Of a stretch of DNA of 14,276 nucleotides, positions 1 through 6,129 are shown one piece after another. The notes under the pieces were generated by a model. It was given only the letters and a program-made list of their open reading frames with translations. It searched no databases and had not been told where the DNA came from. A program made the position numbers and the translations under genes. Each line of letters starts with the position of its first letter. Position 1 is the first letter of the stretch. The DNA is from SIAJ01 sp036266155 (lineage in GTDB: Bacteria > Planctomycetota > Planctomycetia > Gemmatales > Gemmataceae), in contig DATANR010000148.1 of the NCBI GenBank assembly GCA_036266155.1, positions 1 through 14,276 of the forward strand, read 5' to 3'.

Positions 1-13
1 ATCACTTCCGTCG

Positions 14-1222
14 TCACTCACCAAACAGCCCCAAATAGAAACTGAAGACCTGTCGTTTCTCGTCCGCTGACGGGCTCGTTACCACGCGTGGTGTCGGGCC
101 AACCTCCTGGCCACTTGCCGGTCGAATGCCGGTCAGCTTGCCTTGGGGGACGACGAGATCGATGGAAACACGATTCGGCAGATAGGCCGTCGCTTCGTTG
201 CCGGCGTCGTCGCGAGCCGTGAGCCGGATCATCACCTGGTGCGGCAGGCCGGCGGGCATTGTCCAGTCCGCGTAGCCATTGGCGATCACCGCGTCCATGG
301 GCAACCACGTGCGGCCATCCGTGCTGAAGTGGAGCCGAATACTTGGATGGGCCATGTGTCGATCCGACAGCTTCCATGCGACGCGGATCTTGCCTGGCTG
401 ATCCGGGATCGATTGCAGCGGCATTAGCTCGATTTTCGGCGGCGTGGTGTCGAGTATGACATTCAGATCCGGTTGTTTTCCAGACGCCGGCTCCGACGTT
501 CGCATTCCTGACTCACTGACAAATACGAGTCGAAAACCGTAGTCACCTTCCGAGCCGAGGCGCGTGCGGAACGGCGACTGACAGCCTGCCATCTCGTCGG
601 TCTTGGCCCAGGTTTGCCCGCCGTCGCGCGTGGTCCACAACTCGACTGCCGACACCTGGGAGACGCCGGCCTTCGTGATCTCAAAATCGAGAGCAATAGC
701 GCGCGTGTTTACGAGTTTGGCCGGAGGTGAGGGCACGCTGATGCCAACGCTCGGCGGCACATCGAGTCGCGGCATTGGGCCCGTCATGGGGACGGGCGGT
801 GCTTCGACGAGCGGGAGCGTCGGCATCGGCACAAGTGAGGGCGGGTTGCCGCCCGTTTGTCCGGACGCGAGCACGGGCAATGGCGGTTCCGACTTGTCCA
901 GTATCGTCGTCTTGATGTTGAGTGCGTTCTTGACCATGAACAGACCTGGGTCGTTGAGATCGACCGGCGGCGCTACGCTGGAGGTCGGCGCGTCGGGCAA
1001 GCGAACTTCGGGGACATGGACGGTCGGGCGCTGCTCAACGACGACGACCGGCTCTCCCTTGTTCCAGGCCGAGACTGGAACGCCCTTTGGTGCAGCGACG
1101 GGCGCTACGGCCGGCGGTGTGCCGGCGTCGATCGGCGCAAGTTGTGGCTTCAGCAAGTAACCAGCTGCGAAGGCGCCGGCGAAGGAGGCGGCAATCAGGC
1201 CGCCGCGAAGCACTGGAGACAT
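14..1222 (-). CDS. Membrane-anchored protein with two tandem Ig-like domains (hypothetical)
   Basis: The 402-residue product has a hydrophobic stretch at residues 5-24, preceded by one Arg, that looks like an uncleaved signal anchor. A long Pro/Val-rich linker follows (about 30-165). The C-terminal part holds two related beta-rich units. Unit 1 (about 168-258) contains ELWTTRDGGQTW (194-205), a BNR/Asp-box-like turn. Unit 2 (about 262-355) contains the parallel LHFSTDGRTW (297-306) and ends in TARDDAGNEA, typical of bacterial Ig-like/fn3 folds. The layout suggests a membrane-tethered extracytoplasmic protein with binding rather than enzymatic domains; no catalytic motif is visible. The ATG at 1220-1222 has a GAGG about 8 nt upstream on the minus strand. 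A candidate promoter lies at 1278-1307. The precise role is unknown; I am confident of the gene and only moderately of the domain reading. Confidence 0.8.
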   Translation of the reverse strand: MSPVLRGGLIAASFAGAFAAGYLLKPQLAPIDAGTPPAVAPVAAPKGVPVSAWNKGEPVVVVEQRPTVHVPEVRLPDAPTSSVAPPVDLNDPGLFMVKNALNIKTTILDKSEPPLPVLASGQTGGNPPSLVPMPTLPLVEAPPVPMTGPMPRLDVPPSVGISVPSPPAKLVNTRAIALDFEITKAGVSQVSAVELWTTRDGGQTWAKTDEMAGCQSPFRTRLGSEGDYGFRLVFVSESGMRTSEPASGKQPDLNVILDTTPPKIELMPLQSIPDQPGKIRVAWKLSDRHMAHPSIRLHFSTDGRTWLPMDAVIANGYADWTMPAGLPHQVMIRLTARDDAGNEATAYLPNRVSIDLVVPQGKLTGIRPASGQEVGPTPRVVTSPSADEKRQVFSFYLGLFGE

Positions 1223-1277
1223 GAGAAACCTCGTCCATGAGGACGGCCCGATGGCCGAACATTCCAGAAGGGATGCA

Positions 1278-1307
1278 AGTATACGCGGGTGAAATGAAAC
1301 GTGTCGA
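1278..1307 (-). promoter_or_regulatory. Candidate sigma70-type promoter of the anchored-protein gene
   Basis: Read on the minus strand, TCGACA (1302-1307, 5 of 6 to TTGACA) and TATACT (1278-1283) are separated by 18 nt. Transcription would start near 1271, about 50 nt before the ATG of the downstream minus-strand gene. Assigned by consensus only. Confidence 0.45.
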
Positions 1308-1315
1308 GAGTGGTT

Positions 1316-1331
1316 TTGGGAGCGCTTCCAA
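1316..1331. promoter_or_regulatory. 16-bp near-palindrome, possible operator upstream of promoter
   Basis: The sequence TTGGGAGCGCTTCCAA is an inverted repeat with one mismatched pair. It sits directly upstream of the candidate -35 box at 1302-1307. The central CG and flanking TGG/CCA resemble operators of LacI/GalR-family regulators. On the minus strand it continues a stretch shared with the region upstream of the lipoprotein gene at 11523-11535. The regulator is unknown. Confidence 0.3.
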
Positions 1332-1431
1332 CGAGTACTTTCGATGTTCTATTGCGCTCGAATTGTGAATTGAGAAAATCGGCGTAAAATATTCTCCAGG
1401 CTAATGATACGCTGAAAAAATCGATCTAAGG

Positions 1432-1457
1432 TGGCCAACCCCCATATGTGTTGGCCA
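1432..1457 (-). terminator. Likely intrinsic terminator of the 180-aa hypothetical gene
   Basis: TGGCCAAC (1432-1439) and GTTGGCCA (1450-1457) form a perfect 8-bp stem with a 10-nt loop. It lies 33 nt past the stop of the minus-strand gene at 1490. On the minus strand a run of six T follows about 14 nt after the stem (1415-1420), so the U-tract is displaced from the ideal position. Confidence 0.45.
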
Positions 1458-1489
1458 TCTCTGTTGACCATCTTTGATTGGTTTGACTA

Positions 1490-2032
1490 TCAGCCGCCCA
1501 ACACTCGGCCCGTTTCGCCCTCGGCGTGCAACTCGTCGAGTTCCTTGCGCACCCGATTCAGGCCGACGGCACACAACTCAAATTCCGCACCGAGACGTTT
1601 CAGGACGGCAGCTTCTTCGCGGTACGGGTCGGATTCAAAGGTTGCGGCAATCAGATAGGAGCGCTTACCCTGAAGCGTGTAACTGACGAACGAGTCGCGT
1701 GCCCAGCCCGTTTCCGCACGACGAACGGCTTCCGGGAAGAGCCCCGTCCAAAAGAGCGTGAAGTCGCCAATGTGCCGGTGATATTCGCGCTTCGTGCGGC
1801 CCTCGGGCGGTATCTCTTCGGCTTCCATCACCATGTCCGCCACTTCGACAAGCGGCCGGCCGCCGGTGCCGACAAAGCGGTACACGGCCCCAAAATGAGT
1901 GAACCGCGTGAGTAATTCGGAGACATAATCGATGAGCGGCGGATCGGTTATGCCGATCGACGTCAAGAACGCATGTTCGGTCAAGCCGGCAAACAGCCGG
2001 CGCAGCGGGTGTTCGGGAGGAGCGGACCACAT
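1490..2032 (-). CDS. Hypothetical protein, 180 aa
   Basis: I do not recognise this family. The predicted protein is soluble, with no signal peptide or membrane segment. It has an aromatic-rich central part (RHIGDFTLFWTGLFPEAVRR, 86-105) and a C-terminal charged helix (about 150-172, with RVRKELDELHAEGE) that could be a short amphipathic or coiled-coil segment. The start at 2030-2032 has GAGGG about 8 nt upstream on the minus strand and is the only Met near the N terminus. Coding is supported by the intact 180-codon frame, codon use like its neighbours and a plausible terminator just downstream. It is divergent from the kinase/regulator operon, with a 363-bp shared upstream region. A family of planctomycete-conserved proteins is plausible, but I cannot confirm it from sequence alone. 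Confidence 0.75.
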   Translation of the reverse strand: MWSAPPEHPLRRLFAGLTEHAFLTSIGITDPPLIDYVSELLTRFTHFGAVYRFVGTGGRPLVEVADMVMEAEEIPPEGRTKREYHRHIGDFTLFWTGLFPEAVRRAETGWARDSFVSYTLQGKRSYLIAATFESDPYREEAAVLKRLGAEFELCAVGLNRVRKELDELHAEGETGRVLGG

Positions 2033-2395
2033 GGGAAGGGCCCTCGGTCAGTTGCGAACGTGGGCCTCGCGGGGAGAGAGGACGAGGCTACATAATTATT
2101 GGCGCATAACCGAGCGAAATTTGCTTGTCAAGCGGACGTGTTTTCTGCCAAAGTCTCGTACTTGACCTGTTTTGACTGAATTGGCGGACGGGCAAGTTAG
2201 CACTTACAGGCCAAACTTTCGGGCCTTGCGCAAATTCTCCAGGCGTTAGGCCTTCGGCAAGACCGGAACATTCGGCCTGTTCGCTACAACGCGATTTGAC
2301 TTCATTCTGGCATGAACTAGATAGGTGGTTAAGGCAGTTGTCTATCGCCGGACCTGAATCCCCCCTCAACCGGCACGGCTCCGAACAGCGAGAAT
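2033..2395. other. Divergent intergenic region, 363 bp
   Basis: This spacer separates the minus-strand hypothetical gene from the kinase gene. It is less GC-rich than the flanking genes and contains several TTGAC-like words (for example near 2163, 2173 and 2296), the best of which is annotated as a promoter. No convincing small gene, RNA or repeat is seen. Confidence 0.5.
2296..2323 (+). promoter_or_regulatory. Candidate promoter of the kinase/response-regulator operon
   Basis: TTGACT (2296-2301) and TAGATA (2318-2323) are 16 nt apart. This pair lies about 73 nt before the proposed kinase start. It is the best sigma70-like pair on the plus strand of this spacer; evidence is consensus only. 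Confidence 0.35.
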
Positions 2396-3511
2396 TTGGT
2401 GGCGGACAGTGGAAAAGATGCGCGCGTGGCGTTTTTGAACCGGTTATTGGATTCATCCAACAACTGGACAAATGCTCGTGCCATGCTGGCCGACTTCTGC
2501 TTGGCTTTCGGTGCCAAGGCGGCGGGTTTCCGCTGGCCGGCCGAAGGCGCACCAAGCCTCGTGGCCGAGACGGGGCAATGCCCGAAAAATGCGGCGACAC
2601 TGATCGTTCCCCTTGACGATCAGCCGCCAGGTGCCTTGTGCGTCGATGGTCTGCGCGCGGACGACGAGTTGGTTCAGCTGGTCGCGAAAGCGCTGGCAGC
2701 TTCGGCGGCATTGCGACGGTTCCTTGGGCCAATTGCGGAGCAAGCCCGGATTGCTCAGCGGCTCGAAGATGTCGCCAAGGTCGCCGGCCGCGTGGCGCAT
2801 GATCTGGATAACGTGTTTCAGGGTGTGTGCGGTTTCATCACTCTGGCACGCGAGGAATTGGAACCGGGTTCGCCGCCCCATGAGAACCTCGGTGACGCGG
2901 AAACGGCTGCAGCGGCTGGGCTGCGTTTTTGCGATCAGTTGCATCAGCTCAGCCGGGGCGGCCATGCTCGCCCCGTGCCGTCCTCGGTGCAGGTGGCGTT
3001 GACGCGTGAGGCGGCCCGGCTGGCGAAAAACCATTCGACCGTGCGTGTTCAAGTGGACGCACCATCGGAATTGCCGGCGGCGGCGATCGAAGGCGCTCCG
3101 CTGCAAATGATTCTTGGCCATTTACTCGACAACGCCGCCGAGGCGTCGCCGAAGGACGGCCAGGTCAAGGTGACGGCCCGCTTGGTGGAATTGGCCCCGG
3201 GCGACCTGGGGGAATTTCTTGGTCGCGTGTCCGCCGGTCCGCACATCGAGGTGCGGGTTGCGGATGCGGGGCCGGGACTGACGGATGAGGCGCGACGACG
3301 CATGTTCGTCGAGCCGTTCTTTACGACGAAGTATCGTCATCGCGGGTTAAGTCTCGCGGTGGTTTATCGAATGCTGTACGCGCACCGCGGCGGCGTCCAG
3401 GCGGACGCCCGGCCCGGTCCGGGAACGACGATGCGAGTCGTCTTTCCGCTGGCCGCGGCCCGAGTGCCTGCCGTGGAATCCGGTCGCTCTTGTGGAGGCT
3501 CCTTGTCATGA
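2396..3511 (+). CDS. Soluble GAF-type histidine kinase-like protein
   Basis: The 371-residue protein has no membrane segment. Residues about 15-110 look like a compact GAF-like sensor (VPLDDQPPGALCVDG, 71-85). A dimerisation/phosphoacceptor helix follows with H-box VAHDLDN (133-139; likely phosphorylated His135). The GHKL ATPase domain has an N-box (LLDNAAEA, 243-250, Asn246), a G1 box (DAGPGL, 290-295), an F-box (EPFFTTK, 306-312) and a C-terminal GTTMRVVFP. The G2 lid reads RGLSLAVV (316-323) where kinases of this class normally have GTGLGLAVV, so key glycines are missing. Its stop overlaps the response-regulator start by 4 nt (ATGA), implying translational coupling and a cognate pair. The start is TTG 2396 or GTG 2399; no strong ribosome-binding site separates them. 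Role: autokinase or phosphatase for the downstream regulator, signal unknown. Confidence 0.85.
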   Translation: MVADSGKDARVAFLNRLLDSSNNWTNARAMLADFCLAFGAKAAGFRWPAEGAPSLVAETGQCPKNAATLIVPLDDQPPGALCVDGLRADDELVQLVAKALAASAALRRFLGPIAEQARIAQRLEDVAKVAGRVAHDLDNVFQGVCGFITLAREELEPGSPPHENLGDAETAAAAGLRFCDQLHQLSRGGHARPVPSSVQVALTREAARLAKNHSTVRVQVDAPSELPAAAIEGAPLQMILGHLLDNAAEASPKDGQVKVTARLVELAPGDLGEFLGRVSAGPHIEVRVADAGPGLTDEARRRMFVEPFFTTKYRHRGLSLAVVYRMLYAHRGGVQADARPGPGTTMRVVFPLAAARVPAVESGRSCGGSLS

Positions 3512-4206
3512 CCGTTCGCACCCCCGCCCCGCCGGCCGAGGTCAATCGCCACGCCGTCCGGGTCAACCTGGCCGCCGGCCTCGCCGACTTCCAGGCTGCC
3601 GGGGAAATCCGCATCCTGATTTTGGACGACGACCCCTCGGTCTGTACGTTCATCCGCACCTTGCTCGGCAACGACGGGTTCATGATCGACACCCTGTCGG
3701 ACCCCTCGCAGGTGGAAGGCTGGCTGAAGGGCCAGTCGTATCACCTGATCATCATGGATTACATCCTGCCCGGCTTGAATGCCGAGCAGATCTTCGCCTG
3801 GGTCCGCGACCACCAGCCGGAAGCCAGCGTCATTGTCGTCACGGGTTATCCGTCGGTCGAAAGTGCGTTGAGCTGCCTGCGGGCACGCACCTACGACTAC
3901 CTCACCAAGCCGTTCCAGCCCGACCAGATGCGGAACCTCGTCGTTCGCTGTCTGGAGCAGAAGGGTCTGCTGCGGATGACGGAGGAAGCCCTCCGCGAAA
4001 CGCTGGGCGGCGTGATCCGCGAGCGTCGCAAGGCGCTGAAGATGACGCTGCAGCAGATGTCCGACCGGACCGGTGTGTCGCTCGGTTACTTGTCGCAGAT
4101 TGAACTGGGCAAGAACTCGGCGTCGATCGAGACGCTTTATCGCATCTGTCTGGCGCTCGGCATGAAGATGTCTGAGTTGTTCCAGGCGGTGCAGGGGAAA
4201 GACTGA
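3508..4206 (+). CDS. Response regulator with receiver plus XRE (Cro/CI) helix-turn-helix
   Basis: I chose the ATG at 3508 because GGAGG (3494-3498) lies 9 nt upstream; a TTG at 3490 would add six residues. The product is 232 aa. After about 30 linker residues comes a canonical receiver (34-150): acidic pocket DDD (40-42), phosphoacceptor Asp84 (IIMDYILPG), Thr112 (VVTGYP) and Lys134 (YLTKPF). Residues 166-226 form an XRE/Cro-CI domain: MTLQQMSDRTGVSLGYLSQI places helices 2 and 3, and ETLYRICLALGMKMSELF is the closing helix. Phosphorylation by the overlapping kinase would be expected to control DNA binding. NarL, OmpR or NtrC output domains are far commoner than XRE, so the architecture is notable. 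All catalytic receiver residues are intact. Targets are unknown. Confidence 0.93.
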   Translation: MTVRTPAPPAEVNRHAVRVNLAAGLADFQAAGEIRILILDDDPSVCTFIRTLLGNDGFMIDTLSDPSQVEGWLKGQSYHLIIMDYILPGLNAEQIFAWVRDHQPEASVIVVTGYPSVESALSCLRARTYDYLTKPFQPDQMRNLVVRCLEQKGLLRMTEEALRETLGGVIRERRKALKMTLQQMSDRTGVSLGYLSQIELGKNSASIETLYRICLALGMKMSELFQAVQGKD

Positions 4207-4223
4207 TTTCGGTTCACGGAACG

Positions 4224-4279
4224 ATGGGACGGATGGGACTCGTGGGACCTGTGGGTCACATGAATCCCATTCGTCCCAT
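4224..4279. repeat. Four-unit 9-bp tandem repeat with complementary downstream arm
   Basis: TGGGAC recurs exactly every 9 nt at 4225, 4234 and 4243, with TGGGTC at 4252. The first two units (4224-4238) pair with 4265-4279 (TCCCATTCGTCCCAT) over 15 positions with one G-T wobble, leaving a 26-nt loop. It starts 18 nt after the response-regulator stop and could end that transcript, although no T-run follows on the plus strand. Confidence 0.6.
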
Positions 4280-4298
4280 TGGCATTTAGAAAAGAAGA

Positions 4299-4453
4299 GA
4301 CCCTCGCCGGGGGAGGCGAGGGTCCGCGATGGACTTGGAGTGGGGAAGGGTTGGTTCCATCAAGGGCCCGACGACCGGGGGAGGTCGTTCGGCCCGGAAC
4401 CGGAGCGGCTTGGCGATTGGGGTGGCTCGGGATCCGGGGGAGAATCCTCGGCC
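4299..4453 (+). ncRNA. Candidate structured RNA: three stem-loops with identical GGGGGA loops
   Basis: Stem-loop 1 (4299-4324) is a perfect 10-bp stem, GACCCTCGCC/GGCGAGGGTC. Stem-loop 2 (4364-4395) pairs 12 of 13 positions counting one G-U. Stem-loop 3 (4424-4453) pairs 10 of 12 counting G-U. The stems differ in sequence, yet the loop is GGGGGA in all three (4309-4314, 4377-4382, 4436-4441). A GGA in the apical loop is the hallmark of CsrA/RsmA-binding sites in CsrB-type RNAs, which is one possible reading. Alternatives are a leader of the downstream gene or unrelated GC-rich hairpins. Stem-loop 1 preceded by an A-rich run could also terminate minus-strand transcription. Confidence 0.3.
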
Positions 4454-4657
4454 GTCGCGGTCGCCGCCCATTCGCAAGGCCAACTCTCATTGGCGATGCG
4501 AACGAAGGAATAAGAAAGCACGGTCTGTGCCAAAGCGTTGACGTGGATGGCCGGCATCGTCTACATGTCTTGTTGGATAAAGCGCTTACGATTTTTCTGA
4601 CGCCGCAAATCATAGTAGGCGGTTTGTAATTGCTTCCGAGCATGTGTAAGACATGCA

Positions 4658-4680
4658 CGTCGGGGCCGCTGGCCCCGATG
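4658..4680 (+). promoter_or_regulatory. Leader hairpin just upstream of uronate isomerase ribosome-binding site
   Basis: Bases 4658-4667 and 4671-4680 form a 10-bp stem (one G-U) with loop GCT; the core is TCGGGGCC/GGCCCCGA. It ends 10 nt before the purine-rich ribosome-binding site (AGGGG, 4691-4695). A smaller hairpin GCATGT/ACATGC precedes it (4640-4656). It may be a translational control element or a chance GC palindrome. Confidence 0.3.
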
Positions 4681-4700
4681 CTAAACGGGAAGGGGATTAC

Positions 4701-6044
4701 ATGAGCACCGATAACCTCGCCAACGACTTATATTCCGCTCTTTGTGCGATCCCCCTGATCGACCCGCATTCGCACATCGACCCGTTCAGCCCCATTTCCA
4801 AATCGCTCGACGATATTCTGGGTTATCACTACTACACGGAACTGGCGCACTCAGCGGGCATGTCGCAAGAGCCACTCCGACGTGAGACGGCCCCTCGCGA
4901 GCGCGTGCGCGCGATCCTCGGCCACATGGGGCGGTTCGACAACACGACGCAATATTCGTGGTTCGTTGAGATCGCACGCGAGTTCCTCGGCTTCGCCAGC
5001 GACCGCGTGACCGCCGCCGACACGGATACTCTCTTCGATGCGGCACAGAAGGCGTTCGCCCAGCCGGACTGGGAGAAGCAAGTCTTCGCCAAGTCGAAGC
5101 TCGAAGCAATCTTCCTGACGAACGAATTCGATGACGACCTCGATGGCTTCGACAGCAAGAAGTATATCCCCTGCTTGCGGACCGACTCGCTCGTCTTCCA
5201 TCTCGATAAGCCCAAGATTCGCGATCGACTCGCGGATGCCACCGGCGTTGAAGTCGGCGATGCACAGTCGCTACGCAAAGCGGTCTGGAAGCTGTTCGCT
5301 CGCTTCAAGGCGAAAGGGGCGAAGGCGTGTGCCATCTCGCTGCCACCGGACTTCGCGCCGGTGCGCATCCCGGACTCGGAACTCGATCGAGCGGTCAAGG
5401 CGCTCGCGGGCGATAGTACATTGGCCAAAGCGGTGTTCGGCGGCGTACAGTTCGCACGCACGATCACGGGCAATGCTTCCGCTTCCAACGAATCGCCGCA
5501 GGCTGCAGTAGCGCTCGGCGTATTCTGGATGCTCGCTGAGCATTGCCGCGAGTTCGGCCTGCCTTTCGACCTCATGATCGGCGTCAATCGCAAGGTCTAT
5601 GAGAAGGGCGTTTATCAAGGGCAGGACCTCTTCGACCAGCGGACGAGCCTGATTCAGTATCGAGAGTTGTTCAACGAGTTTCCGGATGTCACATTCCCGA
5701 TCTCGGTGCTCACGAGCGGCCAGAACCAAGAACTCGTTGCCTATTCGTGGATCTTTCCAAACGTTGTGCCGAATGGGCACTGGTGGTATTCGAACATCCC
5801 GGCATACATTCGCCGCGACCTGGGTGAGCGGTTGCAAGCGGTGCCGAAGACGAAGCTGATCGGCTATTACTCGGATGCTTACAAGTTGGAATTCGTGTTG
5901 CCCAAATACAACATGTATCGCCGAGTACTCGCTGAAGCGCTGGCTGACGATTTTGTGCGGCCGAAGCGGCTGAGCGAGGTCGAAGCGGTGGCGCTGGGCA
6001 AGCGGTTGCTGCGGGATAATGTGCGGGAGACGTTTGGGGTGTAG
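4701..6044 (+). CDS. uxaC: Uronate (glucuronate) isomerase family protein, amidohydrolase superfamily
   Basis: Start at ATG 4701, preceded by GGGAAGGGG with 5 nt spacing; an upstream in-frame ATG at 4653 lies inside a hairpin and lacks such a site. The 447-aa protein is slightly shorter than typical UxaC (about 470). The metal-binding HxH appears as DPHSHIDPFS (21-30, His23 and His25), followed by LGYHYYTELAHSAG, as in UxaC. Near the C terminus HWWYSNIP (360-367) and IGYYSDAYKLEF (387-398, Asp392), then NMYRRVLAEAL, match the UxaC WWFND ... TDSR ... EYFRRIL arrangement. The family converts D-glucuronate to D-fructuronate and D-galacturonate to D-tagaturonate in the cytoplasm. No other uronate-pathway gene is adjacent, so the true substrate is uncertain. 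It appears monocistronic, with a long structured upstream region. Confidence 0.78.
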   Translation: MSTDNLANDLYSALCAIPLIDPHSHIDPFSPISKSLDDILGYHYYTELAHSAGMSQEPLRRETAPRERVRAILGHMGRFDNTTQYSWFVEIAREFLGFASDRVTAADTDTLFDAAQKAFAQPDWEKQVFAKSKLEAIFLTNEFDDDLDGFDSKKYIPCLRTDSLVFHLDKPKIRDRLADATGVEVGDAQSLRKAVWKLFARFKAKGAKACAISLPPDFAPVRIPDSELDRAVKALAGDSTLAKAVFGGVQFARTITGNASASNESPQAAVALGVFWMLAEHCREFGLPFDLMIGVNRKVYEKGVYQGQDLFDQRTSLIQYRELFNEFPDVTFPISVLTSGQNQELVAYSWIFPNVVPNGHWWYSNIPAYIRRDLGERLQAVPKTKLIGYYSDAYKLEFVLPKYNMYRRVLAEALADDFVRPKRLSEVEAVALGKRLLRDNVRETFGV

Positions 6045-6076
6045 GGCGCTTCGCCGGAAGCGGCGGACTGGCGGCG

Positions 6077-6082
6077 TATAAT
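6077..6082 (+). promoter_or_regulatory. Candidate -10 box for the glutamate dehydrogenase operon
   Basis: A perfect TATAAT lies 47 nt before the gdh ATG. No recognisable -35 hexamer is found 16-18 nt upstream. A small hairpin CGCTTC/GAAGCG (6047-6062) just upstream, directly after the uronate isomerase stop, may terminate the preceding transcript. Confidence 0.4.
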
Positions 6083-6129
6083 CCTTCAAACGCCCATCCT
6101 CTCCCGCTTCGGTCTCGGAGCCCTCTCTT

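Larger units (their letters stand above)
4207..4700. other. 494-bp gene-free, hairpin-rich region
   Basis: No credible coding frame is seen. It holds, in order, a 9-bp tandem repeat with complementary arm (4224-4279), three stem-loops with the same GGGGGA loop (4299-4324, 4364-4395, 4424-4453), a fourth stem-loop (4471-4502, TTCGCA/TGCGAA with an inner GCCAA/TTGGC), a weak TTGACG at 4538-4543, and two hairpins close to the uronate isomerase start (4640-4656 and 4658-4680). It may combine a 3' terminator region, a structured RNA and the 5' leader of the next gene. Confidence 0.55.

Noticed and set aside
3490..3507. Upstream TTG start for the response regulator
   Set aside because: The ATG at 3508 has GGAGG at 9-nt spacing and the classic ATGA overlap; the TTG would place that site inside the coding region.
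4579..4588. AAGCGCTT palindrome upstream of the uronate isomerase as a LacI-type operator
   Set aside because: Only an 8-bp core is symmetrical; flanks do not match, and such short GC palindromes are frequent by chance.
4137..4658. 173-codon minus-strand reading frame across the spacer after the response regulator
   Set aside because: It overlaps the 3' end of the regulator gene and the hairpins; the translation is repetitive (HVTHRSHESHPSH from the 9-bp repeat) and has no ribosome-binding site.
5271..6089. 272-codon minus-strand reading frame opposite the uronate isomerase
   Set aside because: It is a shadow of the isomerase gene, with no recognisable motif.
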